Positions 1-11,000 of a stretch of 64,000 bases of DNA are shown piece by piece. This DNA is from Galeopsis tetrahit (Eukaryota; Streptophyta; Magnoliopsida; Lamiales; Lamiaceae): contig OY776129.1 in the NCBI GenBank assembly GCA_963675135.1, positions 59,893,028 to 59,957,027 of the forward strand. Direction: 5' to 3'. A program made the translations under genes and the position numbers. Under the pieces are notes generated by a model that worked only from the letters and a program-made list of their open reading frames with translations, did no database searches and was not told the origin of the DNA. How positions within the stretch are numbered: position 1 is the stretch's first letter; every line of letters begins with the position of its first letter.

Positions 1-550
1 AGGGTAAGTTTGTTACTATGTTTTAATTCTATAAAAAACAAAAAAGCAATAATATACTAGTATCATTTTAAAACGGAGTGAGTACACGGAGTAATATATA
101 AAAGTCCCTCCAGAAATAAGATACTTTCTTTCGCCCCACAATAATTTTCACATGCTGATTGAAAAGAAATGTATGAAAATTACTGACTCGATTTTGACTC
201 TCTAGACGTTTTTGGTGAAAAATCGACTTAGGTGCCCATATATATATATTACGAGTACTTTTTTTTTAGGAGTTCAATTTGAACAATTATACACATTTTT
301 TCAAGAGAAAATGTGGCTCCAAACAAATGTGCACAATTTTTCAAGAAAAATCGAGACTCTAAATAATGGATGAAAATTGTGTTTATTAATTTTAAAAAAA
401 AATATTATAAATTGCTTAGATGCTAGGCGGTGCAAATCCATTCGATTTTTAATTTTAGACTTCTACGACCTTGAGGTATATATATGGCTAGTCTATGTGG
501 TGTGTAAGTTAAATTTGGATTTTTGTGACTGTTTTAATTTTAAATAGAAG
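1..550. other. AT-rich spacer, no gene seen
   Basis: No coding signal or recognisable element is seen here. A decayed fragment near 74-95 resembles the end of a Stowaway element (CGGAGTGAGTAC), but no partner end is present. Confidence 0.5.
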
Positions 551-555
551 CACAT

Positions 556-1322
556 TGATGTAGATAAATATGTCAATCTCGGAGAAGTCGACACGTGGAA
601 ACGGGATAAATTATGATAGTTGTGATTAGGTCAATATATTGAAGAAACAGGATTAATACACCCCTGAGCTTAAGCAGGGGAATTAGAGAAACCAGAGTGA
701 TTGGGCCTTCGGCCCATATTGGAGAAATTAATAGCCCCTGGGCCTGGAAGGATCCAGCCCAAATATGGAACGTATAGTCCATCTTTCTTAACCAAGTCAA
801 GAGGAACAGTTCAAACCCACAAAAGTAGGGGCCGATAAGCTGAAGAACCGAGTCTTCAGGGAGATAAGCCGAGTCCTTAGGGATTTGAGGCCGGATTTCT
901 AGGGATATGCCGAGAATACAGGGGGAATAAGTCTTCCCCTCTCCGCAGAGAGGGGCCAGGTATATAAACAAGGTTATTTCCATATTCTTAATTAAGTTCT
1001 TTAACAAATACATACGTTTCTTACAGAATACATACTTTCACATACTTTTACACGAATTATACACTGATTGGAGGAGAAACTCCACTATATTCGCCGGAAT
1101 TCCCCTAGATATACAGGGGAATTCCTCATCGATTTCGCCTACGATTGAATCTGACTTGAGCGTCGGAGCTTCTACGCCGGAGCCCCCCTCCGGCGTACTT
1201 TTGTAGGTTATCTTTGGATTTACGAGAAGATCGTCAAGGATAAACGGACGATTCACGCTCGTGATTAATAGTGCTCGCAAAGGAACAGTCGATATCCGAG
1301 GGCGTTCTTTTTCGACGCATCA
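556..1322 (+). mobile_element. Solo LTR of an LTR retrotransposon
   Basis: This 767-bp unit begins TGATG and ends CATCA. It is flanked by the identical 5-bp direct repeat CACAT at 551-555 and 1323-1327, the usual target duplication of LTR retrotransposon integration. A plus-strand TATATAAA near 963-970 fits the core promoter of an LTR in this orientation. There is no second LTR, primer-binding site or polyprotein nearby, so it is best read as a solo LTR left by recombination between two LTRs. The open frames inside it on the minus strand are chance frames. The superfamily is not certain, though TGATG/CATCA ends and this length are common in Gypsy elements. Confidence 0.75.
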
Positions 1323-2242
1323 CACATATAACACATAATTAAATTTAGGGTTAATTGTAAAAAAAATCACGACCTTTAGTAAATTTATCAATTACAACAT
1401 ATCCTTTATTTCTTTGCAATTCGATACATCAACTTTTTCAGTTTTACAATTTAATGCACGGGTAAATTTTTCAATCAATTTTAAAATGATGTGGCGCCGG
1501 AAAAATCAAAATGGCCACATTGGCGCCAAGTAAGACTGCCACCTAATTAATTCTTATTTTTTAATGAAAAAAAAAACAATTTAAAAACCCTTTAAAATAC
1601 AAAATTAAACCAGCCATGCCTTATTAATCATCCTAAATTGCGCACGCACACGAAGACATCAATTCTGTTCACTCAGAATTCGCACGCATCACTGCATATG
1701 GTGGTTCCTGTCATCATTACTTAATCAATTGAGGAAATAAATGTGGTTAGTCAATAGACTTCGTATGCATCCTGCAATTACATGAAGTATTTTTTTTTTC
1801 TTTTCTTCTTATTATGGATGTTTTCTGTTTATGGTGTCATTAATGATTCTTCTAGGGTTTAACAATAAGTGTAGTTTGTGCTATTGGTGTGTGATTAGGA
1901 AAAATTGAGTCAATAGAAGAAATAAAATTGTGTGATTACTTAATAAATATGTTTTGTGCACTATTAGGAAAATTAAGACAATAAAATAGAGGAAGATAAT
2001 ACATGACACGTTAATCCACAACAGAAACAAAGGAATAAATGTGGTTAGAGGAATGAGAAATTGTTTTGCTTTTCAGAACTTGATTGGATTTCTTTTCTTA
2101 TAAAATTGTTTTTCTCAATCTTTACTCACAAGATTTCATTCGTTTCTGCAGAATCTAAGTTTACATTATGAAATTATGTCATTGTGAGAAGTTGGTTATG
2201 GAAATACATAATTTATGCACTATTTTTCATTATTTATTGCAG

Positions 2243-2653
2243 ATGAATACATCTTTTTCAATATATTTTCACCATGGTGGAAGGTTTATTAATATTGGTG
2301 GGAAACTTACTCAAAAGCATGGGTTAGATGCAGATAGGATAGGTTATCTAGATTTAGTTGATGAAGTAGAGAATATGGGTTATAAATTGAAGAAAATGTG
2401 TTATAGAGCTCCAGGTATGGATATAAGTAAAGCAATGGTGGAGATCAAGGATAATCAACAAGTACTTCAGATGATTGAGCATTTGCCAAAACAAAACAAG
2501 TTGATAAAGGTATATGTAGAAATTGTAGAATTGCAACATGAGAATGATGAGGTTGATGGTGAAGCTGGCGCTGAAATAGAATTGGAGAATTGGAGCAGGC
2601 TGAAAAGAGAACTCTTGCAAAAGAGAGGTATAACAAAGCGTCTAGTTTTTTAA
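2243..2653 (+). CDS. MULE-encoded PB1-like domain protein, N-terminal remnant
   Basis: I chose the ATG at 2243, directly after a splice-acceptor-like TTATTGCAG. From there the frame runs 136 codons to a stop at 2651-2653. The first ~90 residues (FSIYFHHGGRFINIGG, then DADRIGYLDLVDEV, NMGY and IKVYVEI) match the PB1-like domain found at the N terminus of many plant MULE transposases. The rest is acidic and then basic. A splice donor AG|GTATAA at 2628 would remove the stop. Joined to an acceptor at 2722-2723 (96 nt), it would keep frame with the downstream Gly/Arg-rich segment, though a stronger acceptor at 2712-2713 would not. No catalytic transposase domain remains, so transposition in cis is not expected. 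Confidence 0.55.
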   Translation: MNTSFSIYFHHGGRFINIGGKLTQKHGLDADRIGYLDLVDEVENMGYKLKKMCYRAPGMDISKAMVEIKDNQQVLQMIEHLPKQNKLIKVYVEIVELQHENDEVDGEAGAEIELENWSRLKRELLQKRGITKRLVF

Positions 2654-2713
2654 TAGGGTGTTTATATGCTATATGTTTGGTTTTATTAACTCTTGAAGTT
2701 TTTTTTCTTATAG

Positions 2714-2950
2714 GCAAGCAAAGGTTCAGGTGTGCTTATATGTGAAGGTTCTGGAAACATTTACTTGAATACAAGGGTTGGGAGTAGTCAAAATGTAGTT
2801 TTTGTAAGTGGGTCAGAGGGTATGGCAAATGCATTGAAGTCTGGAAGAGGTGGGAGAGGAGGTAGGCGTGGTGGTCGAGGTGGGAGAGGAGGTAGGTGTG
2901 GTGGTCGAGGTGGTAGAGTTGCATCGAAAGATCCTGTGGTTGGTACTTAA
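2714..2950 (+). CDS. Gly/Arg-rich C-terminal exon of the same MULE gene (possible)
   Basis: An open frame follows a pyrimidine-rich tract and TTATAG acceptor at about 2713 and ends with a stop at 2948-2950. It encodes a low-complexity RGG tail (RGGRGGRRGGRGGRGG, residues roughly 45-65 of the segment), the kind seen at the C terminus of some MULE proteins. It shares the reading frame of the PB1-like segment but is separated from it by a stop, so expression as one protein needs splicing. It could also be a fortuitous purine-rich open frame. Confidence 0.35.
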   Translation, partial: ASKGSGVLICEGSGNIYLNTRVGSSQNVVFVSGSEGMANALKSGRGGRGGRRGGRGGRGGRCGGRGGRVASKDPVVGT

Positions 2951-2982
2951 GCGAGTAATGCTAGCTAGACATCATTTTGACG

Positions 2983-3146
2983 TATTTCTGGGATTGTCAT
3001 TTTGCAAACGTATTGAAATATTTTGTTAGATTTTTTTATGAATTGTTGAATTAAACTAGTTACTTTTGGCTCGTCATTTTTAATATTTCTGGGATTGTCA
3101 TTTTGCAAACGTTTAGAAATATTTTGTTATAATTTTTTTATGAATT
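2983..3146 (+). repeat. Direct duplication of about 62 bp
   Basis: A block containing ATTTCTGGGATTGTCATTTT, then GCAAACG and a TTTTTTTATGAATT end, occurs at about 2983-3044 and again at about 3083-3146 with a few differences. It lies in the presumed 3' region of the MULE gene. Confidence 0.7.
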
Positions 3147-3429
3147 CTCCTACAGCTGTGCTTTTCTATAGCTGATGGTCGTTCAATGAATGTATTTTTA
3201 TTGTAGGTTCAGTTGCTTGAAAAGGGAATGAACATGGTCCTCTTGTTGCAATATGAATAAATTAGGAGAAAATTTATTGGTCAAGTTCTTAAATATTCTT
3301 GTTACTTTGATAAATCGTGGGTTAAATAGATATTTATGAAGTTTAATCCAAATCAATAGAAGTAAATATGTTTAGGATTGTCAATTAATGGTGCTGAGAT
3401 CTACTGCATACTTTGAAATTGAACTTAGA

Positions 3430-3933
3430 GAATTTTTTATTTTTCTGATCAAGCAAACTCACTGATTTTAGTAATGAGTGAAAGATTATAACAAGATTAC
3501 ATATGGTAACAGTAGAAGATAATGCCAACTACACAGATTTTCCTACTCAGATTAGTACTATGCTTCGTAATTGACAGGAACCTTCTTGGATTTTCAATCC
3601 AACCATACGGGGATGTCTCTTAGTCTGGCGTTGAAGCTAGTCACCCAGCTCCACATTCTTCCTTTGATGTCGTCCAAAATTTTCGCCATGTTCCATTCTC
3701 TATTGTCAAATACCCTCTTTGTCTTGTCTCGGCTGCTGTGATTGAAGCAATATTATCGTAGGCGGTTTTTGTCTTGTATTCTTCCGTCTGTGCAAGCATT
3801 CATCTCCAACTGTCTTCTGTCTCTTCACTCATAGTGAGTCCTATCATTTATGCAGTAACATTTGAAAGCAAAGGCATATTAGTGGAGTGACAATCACGTG
3901 AAACACTTGGGCATGATTTTCCAACTGGTTATC
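3430..3933 (-). mobile_element. 5'-truncated LINE: ORF2 C terminus and 3' UTR
   Basis: On the minus strand a frame ending at 3594-3596 encodes RVFDNREW, DDIKGRMWSWV and a final IPVWLD. This is the conserved C-terminal tail of plant L1-type ORF2 proteins. It resembles the end of the full-length LINE at 36.9-43.0 kb, which has EEIKGRVWSWL. The 3' UTR then runs down to an A-rich end near 3430. Only about 55 codons of protein homology remain. Confidence 0.65.
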
Positions 3934-4067
3934 TTTTTTTTTTTTTTTTGATTAAGTAAAAAACGTTTATTGATAATCAAACTGAGTTTTACATCATACA
4001 AACACAAGTAACATGAGTACCATATCAACTAAAAGGAATAAAACCAGCAAAGATCCTTGTGGCATCT
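3934..4067 (-). mobile_element. LINE 3'-UTR fragment with poly(A) tail
   Basis: A 16-T run at 3934-3949 is the poly(A) tail on the minus strand. It is preceded on that strand by about 118 bp of non-coding sequence holding ATCAATAAACG. It abuts another LINE tail on each side, so it looks like an independent 5'-truncated insertion. Confidence 0.5.
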
Positions 4068-4390
4068 TCATTTTATTTTTTTGGAAAAAGCCAAATACAT
4101 TCATTAGACAAAGCTGGAGCATAAGAAATGCTTTCACAAAAGATTACAATAGAGAAACATACACCACATGAACAACAAAACAGGGAACTAAACCAGAACA
4201 ACAACAAAAACTATAAAAAACTCAAAACCCATTAAGTGACGCCCCAATGACTTAACCATAGCCACGCATTACTTTTTATCCTCGTAATAATGTCTCCGCT
4301 GCCTCACGACCATTGAATATCATCGCGTTTCTCGCCTGCCCTTTCAAATTTGTCAAACTGTACTTTGCGAAATTAATTGCAAATTATAAC
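4068..4390 (-). mobile_element. 5'-truncated LINE: ORF2 C terminus and 3' UTR
   Basis: On the minus strand the frame LKGQARNAMIFNGREAAETL, a one-base frame change, and IKSNAWLWLSHWGVT followed by a stop at 4232-4234 form the tail of a plant LINE ORF2. The 3' UTR ends in a short A-rich tail at about 4068. The frameshift shows that it is dead. It is a different subfamily from the fragment at 3430-3933. Confidence 0.6.
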
Positions 4391-4558
4391 TCGGCTGCCC
4401 GCCATCAAATTTCCATGAACGCGAGAAGAAAACCCAAGAGAAGAACCCATTAATTAAGATACCTAAACTAACAATCAATTAAGAGAATGGTCTCATTCTT
4501 CTGCTCTCTTCCCAAATTCCATGGAGAATTATAAGAGCAACGCGATTGATTGAAGGAA

Positions 4559-4655
4559 GCCCATCTTAAACAAACAAGTCAATTGAAGGATTGACGAATT
4601 GAAGAGTGCAGCCCATCTTAAACAAACAAATCGATTGAAGAATTGAAGAAAGTGA
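4559..4655 (+). repeat. Tandem pair of about 50 bp
   Basis: The block GCCCATCTTAAACAAACAA, followed by (A/G)TC(A/G)ATTGAAG, occurs twice in a row at about 4559 and 4611. It lies in the subterminal part of the MULE, just inside the right inverted arm. Confidence 0.6.
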
Positions 4656-4759
4656 TTAAGATTTATGTGCAACGTGGGCTGGTTTATTTTTGTATTTTTT
4701 AAGGGGTTTTAAAAAAAATCATTAAACAATAATAATTAATTAGGTGGCAGTCTTACTTG

Positions 4760-7111
4760 TTTTTATATATCTTGTTTTTATACACACGTCAATGCATATA
4801 TAAAAATATAATAGTCTGCTAAATTTAATATTCATATTGCATTAAAATACATTTTCCAATTAAAAATAGTTTTTATTAAATTTAAATGTGAATGGGAGTA
4901 TATTTTAGATATATCTCACATTACGTAATTCATATAAAATAATTATCAGGCATTGTAATGGTGAGTTTATAGTTTTGATCCAATTAGCATAAAATATTGA
5001 ATTTCTACTAGAGTCCAACTTCAACTTTAAAGGTAGAACTCAATTTAATCTTATAACTTTTCAAAAAAAAAATTAAATGTATTCATTATTTTACAATCTG
5101 TTCTGTTTTGATTTAAAAAAAAGGTTATATACTGTATCAATTTAGTTTCATTTTTCACAATTTATTCTATTTTGATCTAAAAACATTTTTTATGTATCAA
5201 TTTAGTCACATTTTTTTACAATTACATTTAACTTTTTTGGATCAAAATAGAACAAATTGTAAAAAAAAAATGGGACTAAATTAGTACATTTAACTTTTTT
5301 GGAATCAAAACATAACAAATTGTAAAAAAAATGGGACTAAATTTGTACATTTAACTTTTCTGTGACCATTTCAAAAAAAAAAAAAAAAGTAGGAAGTTAT
5401 GAGACTAAATTTACTTCTATCTCTACTTTCTATTATATATTTATTGTAAAATTAAATACTCACCTCATCCACTAAATGTAGTCATATGAAAGTGAAACAC
5501 ATGTTTTAAGAAAAAGTAGATAAAATAAGAGTATCGTGAAGTTCATTGTGAATAAAATGATTGTTTGTAAATAAAGTTGATGATAATTTAAATAATTAAG
5601 TGATGATTAAATGATGAAGATAAAGTGTATGAGACTATATTTTATGAACTAATAATATAAGATAAATTACACTATATCAACAAATTAGACTATATTAACA
5701 ATAAAATAAAATAAAAGGATTGTTTGTGATTTTGCCTAAAGTAGGCAAGATACACTGGATGAGAACAAGAAATTTCAACCTATTATATATTAATCAAACA
5801 ATAGATGAGATATTTATCAACAAATCAACCATATACCTACCACTTATGTTTGAATTCTTCATTTTGTTTTCTGTTTGTAGAGTATAATAAAATTAGCATG
5901 AAGAACGGGTTCGTACTTGCCTTCCCACCTCTTTACGATGGGTATCATTTTTAAGTGAGGATTTAGAATGTTAAAATTATTTAATATTATTGTAATGATT
6001 CTGATAATCTAAGACTCTATTTGAGTGATGAGATTTGCATCTATAAATTTTAAATTCACAGTCAAAATCCTCTTCACTTGTTTGGATAAGTTTGGATAAA
6101 AAAAAATGAATTTTAAATATTTAAATTTAAACACATCTTTTTTTTTAAATTAAAATTAAAAAAAAATTAATTATCACTAAAATCATATCATTTAAAATTA
6201 ATATACTTTTAAATATTTTCATATTTGAAATAAATCCCTCGACCAAACACAATTCAAAAATAATGTAGGAATCAACATGAATTTCGACAAGCGTCAAATA
6301 CACAAATTTTAATAATTAATTAAATATATGATATATGATGAATGGAGTATATGATTTTGGGTATACTGTATATATAAAAAAAAATGTTAGGCTTTGCGTG
6401 CTCTAAGAAGATATGCTAAGATCTTAATTAATTTCAACGAGTATATTTGCTTACATCATTGTCCACATCGATCTTAATTACTCCCTCTTATAACTCTAAT
6501 CTCCCTAATTATCATTTCTTAATGCATCCCAAGCTTGGTCAAGATTAATTAAATATATAAATAATTATTTAGTTCTTTAACAGTTAATTAATATGGGCTT
6601 TGAATATATAATTACGGCGAACCTTCTCGTCTAAGTGCTGAATAATCAGAAACATTACATACAAGACAAAAGGTTGTATGAACAGGATCTGAATAACTGT
6701 AGAGATGGGACTTTAATTATATATATGGACCTAGATATACTTGTTTATTTACATGAATTCACTGTATATAGTTGGCTGTTCAAGTTAAAGTGTCAACTTT
6801 TCTTTAATATTTAAAGAATTTTGATTTAAAATAAGATTTATTTTAATTCTAATCAGTAATCACCTTCCTTGTAGGTGATTGCATCCCCCTTTTTCTCCCT
6901 TGACTTTTGTCCTCACCATCATATATTAAACTATATTTCATTCTCTCTAGATAAGTGGAATATATGTTTGTATTTAATTCAATTCTTGGTCAAGTTGCAG
7001 GATGAATCGATTGTTAATTTTAGAGGGGGCGAGTTATGGGATAGATCAAACCCATAACAAATTCATCTAGTTGTCATCCTAATTTCGTCTCTCGTCATAT
7101 ATATATATATA
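4760..7111. other. AT-rich spacer with a hairpin-forming repeat at about 5028-5430
   Basis: No gene is seen. At about 5028-5430 the sequence folds back on itself: AGGTAGAACTCAATTTAATC on the left pairs loosely with the complement of the right end (GATTTAGT...TCTATC). Blocks of TACATTTAACTTTT and AATTGTAAAAAAAATGGGAC repeat inside. This looks like a decayed MITE. The right end of the spacer is a (TA)n stretch at 7098-7111 into which the Copia element inserted. Short open frames at 6875-7057 match nothing recognised. Confidence 0.45.
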
Positions 7112-7919
7112 TGTTACGATTGTCAATGATAATTCGACTCCGATTAGACGTCTCCAATCACAAGCAAAATAATCGGCCACAATTCAATCCAACGAAAGCA
7201 TGGCAATTCACAAATATAAACGAAAACGAAAAACAGAGCACAAGAAGATTTAAGTGGTTCGATCAACGTGATCTACATCCACTGGACACACGACTTCAAT
7301 TTGATTAAGTATAAGAGATGTTTACACACTCATCACTCGGAAAGGGATTTATCCTCACTTCACTCGTGAACTCTCAACTCTCAAAACGAATGCTCGTACG
7401 CGTCAAGGATTACAAATACAAGTAATGGGGTATTTATAGGTTGTCAAGGGTGATTGCAGCGTGTATTGAAAGCGTGCTCTGTTGCCACGTGGATTCTGTT
7501 ACAACCGTGTAACAAACTCACACCTTCAGCGTGACCCAATCTGAATTGACCTCCTTGCCCTTCACTTGTCTTCGCAAGACAAGACGACTCCATACTTAGC
7601 CAAAAATTAACCCTGCTAACAGAACTCAACTAGTCTGGTCAGACCTCTACTTGTCTGGTCTTCCCAACTCGTCTTGTCCTTCGCAACACCCTTCTCATCT
7701 GTTTGGACTCCTCCAACTCATCTGATCTGGTCTGAGTTAACTTGTCTGACTCCACCAGCTGATACGCCCATCATCTGAGTCCTTCAGAAGACTTCTATCA
7801 ACTAAGTACCTCGACTGATCTGCCCAACAGACGAGTACAGTAGTAGAGTAGAATCTACCTGATCTTCACAAGACGAGTAGCACTCGTCTAGTCTAGGAGG
7901 ATTTGAGATAAACCTCACA
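7112..7919 (-). repeat. 3' LTR of the Copia element
   Basis: Minus-strand ends are TGTGAGG and CGTAACA. A minus-strand CTATAAATA at about 7431-7440 is the likely core promoter, and R/U5 lies toward 7112. The U3 part (about 7620-7900) is rich in short variants of TCTGGTC and AGACGAGT, which may act as enhancer repeats. Confidence 0.9.
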
Positions 7920-8042
7920 ATTCTCCACCTTTAGCTCAAAATCTCCACCTTGAACTAAACAGCTCCGATCTATCCTTCTCAAAGGACAGATTCCACTACT
8001 AATCTGCCGCCACCAGACTAGTAGCCTTCTCCGCAGAGGTCA

Positions 8043-11000
8043 CTAATGCAAACCAACTGACCTAAGACATAAACCAAACTTCTCCTTTGGTAATGCCTTA
8101 GTAAATGCATCAGCAGGGTTCTCCTTAGTAGCTATCTTAACCACTTGGACGCTCCCCTTCTCCACAATGTCTCTCACAAAGTACAGTTTCACATCAATGT
8201 GCTTGGTTCGTTCATGATACCCCTGATGTTTTGCGAGATGAATTGCGCTTTGATTATCACAGAAGACAGTCACACTGTTCTGAGATAAACCAAATTCCTT
8301 AAGAATCCCTTTCAGCCACATGCTTTCCTTAACTGCCTCAGTCAAGGCCACGTACTCCGCTTCAGTAGTAGACAATGCAACTACGGATTGATGAATAGAC
8401 CTCCACGACACTGCCGTACCAAATAGAGTGAACACATATCCTGTTAAGGATTTTCGAGTGTCAACATTGGCTGCGTAATCTGCATCCACGTATCCCACAA
8501 GTGCATCCCCCTCACTTGGCATCTTCTGAAATTTCAGACCCGTCTGTGCTGATCCCAGAACATATCTCATAACCCACTTAACTGTTTCCCAATGGCTTAA
8601 GCCTGGATCACTCATATATCTGCTGATCACACTCATAGCATGAGTCAAGTCTGGTCTACAACACACCATAGCATACATTAAACTCCCTACAGCACTGGCA
8701 TAAGGTATCTTGCTCATCTGAGTTCGCTCTTGGCTGTTCCTGGGACTCATCTGATTGGACAAACGATGATGTTGGCCAATAGGAGTAGAGACAGTCTTTG
8801 CCTTATGCATTCTGAACCTCTCTAACACCTTCTGAAGATAAGTAGGTTGACTCAGCAGAATAGACCCGTCTAGTCTACTGATCTCCATCCCAAGAATCAC
8901 TTTGGCTTCACCAAGATCTTTCATCTCAAACTCCTGTTTGAGGATCTCCTTAACTTGATTAACACTGTCAATAGACTCGCCTGCTATTAACATGTCATCA
9001 ACATACAACAGAAGATAGGTAACTCCAGTCCCAACCCGTCTGAAATAGACACAGCTGTCGTACAAGCTCCTTGTAAAACCAGCTGAGCAAATGTACTCAT
9101 CAAATCTCAAGTACCATTGTCTAGGGCTTTGTTTGAGGCCATAGAGGGACTTCTTCAACAGACAGACATTGTCTTCCCCTTCTTCTATGTCGAACCCTTC
9201 TGGTAGCTTCATGTAGATCCTCTCGTCTAGAGATCCATGTAAGAAAGCTGTGGTCACATCCATCTGATGTAGCTCCAATTCGAATTGAGCAACCATAGCT
9301 AACAAGATTCTGATGCTACAATGCTTCACAACAGGTGAGAAGATTTCATTGAAATCAATACCTTCTTTCTGTGTAAATCCCTTAGCTACAAGCCTCGCCT
9401 TGTATCTAAGTCTGCCACCCCTCTGAGCCTCCACCTTCTTTTTATAGATCCACTTGCACCCAACCAACTTCTTGTTCTTGGGTCTCTGAACAATCTCCCA
9501 TGTCTGGTTCTTGTTCAGAGAAAGCAGCTCCTCCTCCATAGCAACTATCCACTTCTCCTTGTCGTGGCAGCTGATGGCTTTTGAATAAGACTTCGGCTCC
9601 AGAGACTCCACCTCAAGAGCTGCACATAATGCAAATGAGACTATGTCAGCTTGACCATACCTCTGAGGTGGGTGGACTTCTCGTCTGGTTCTGTCCCGTG
9701 CCAGCTGATAATGTTGAAGATCATTCTCACTTTGAGGATCGCCCTCCTCATCTGGATCAATATCATCTCCAACTGGTCTTGTGGAGTCAACTTGCTCCAC
9801 CTCGACTTGTGTCTCGTCTGGTTGGTTATCAGCTGCACTAGTACTCGTACTAGTCTGTTCTGATAGAGGCATCCGACTCTCATCAAACGTAACATCTCTA
9901 CTGATTATACATTTCTGCATCCCAGCTTCGAGGCACCATAACCTGTATCCTTTCACGCCAGAAGGATACCCAACAAACACGCATCGCAATGCTCGAGGCT
10001 CAAGCTTATCTTGCTTGACATGAGCATAAGCTTGACATCCAAATACCTTCAAATGATTGTAATCGGCTGCACGTCCAGACCACAACTCCTCTGGGGTTTT
10101 GTATTGCACAGCCGAGGAAGGACTCCTGTTTATCAAGTAGGCTGCAGTAGACACAGCCTCTCCCCAAAACACCTTCGGCAGACAAGAACTGTTCAACATA
10201 CACCTGACTCTCTCAAGTAGTGTCTGGTTCATCCTCTCAGCTACTCCGTTTTGCTGAGGGGTCCCTGGCACAGTCCTATGTCGTACTATTCCTTTCGATT
10301 TGCAGAACGCATTGAACTCGTCTGATAGGTACTCCAGACCATTATCAGTTCTCAAATGTTTGAGAGTCTTGCCTGTGACATTTTCACATTCAATGAGCCA
10401 TTCCTTGAATTTCTCAAATGCTTCTGATTTCGACTTGAGAATAGACACCCACACCTTTCTTGAGTAGTCGTCTATGATAGACATGAAGTATTTTCCACCA
10501 GACCTCGTCTGATTCCTCGCTGGCCCCCATAGATCAGAATGGACATAGTCCATGATCCCATTGGTAGAGTGAACACCCTTACCAAACTTAAGTCTCTTGG
10601 ACTTACCAAGGATACAAGACTCACACAAGTCGAGTTGAGTGATCTTGTCTTTGCCAAGCAGACCTTGTCTAGACAACTCCACTAGGCCCTTCTCGCCTAC
10701 GTGAGCTAGTCTTTTGTGCCACAACATCGAGTTGTCTTGCACCTCCGCTACATCTGATCTACCAGCTACTGTTTCTCCCTTAAGAAAGTAGAGATCACTC
10801 CTTCTCTCGCCTTTCAGGACAGTCAGCTCCCCTTTTGACACACTGAGCTCTCCATCAGCCGACTGGAATTTATAGTCCATAGAATCCAGCATCCCAAGTG
10901 AGATCAAATTCCTCTTGAGTTCAGGTACGTACCTAACACTCTTGAGTATTCTTACTACCCCATCGAACATCATCAGGTGAACACTACCTTCTCCAACAAC

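Larger units (their letters stand above)
1347..4759. mobile_element. Decayed MULE transposon with long inverted terminal arms
   Basis: The left arm at about 1527-1615 is repeated in inverted orientation at about 4677-4759. Shared blocks include CAAGTAAGACTGCCACC and, further in, the AAACCAGCC segment. The left side extends further out to GGGTTAATTGTAAAAA at 1347, which looks like a MULE terminus. The right arm stops at 4759, so its outer end is missing and no 9-bp target duplication can be found. Inside lie a PB1-like domain gene remnant, a short Gly/Arg-rich reading frame and later LINE insertions. The transposase core is absent, so this is a deletion derivative. Confidence 0.6.

Noticed and set aside
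573..1280. Two minus-strand open frames of 146 and 80 codons
   Set aside because: They lie entirely within the solo LTR, match no known protein, and the LTR promoter points the other way.
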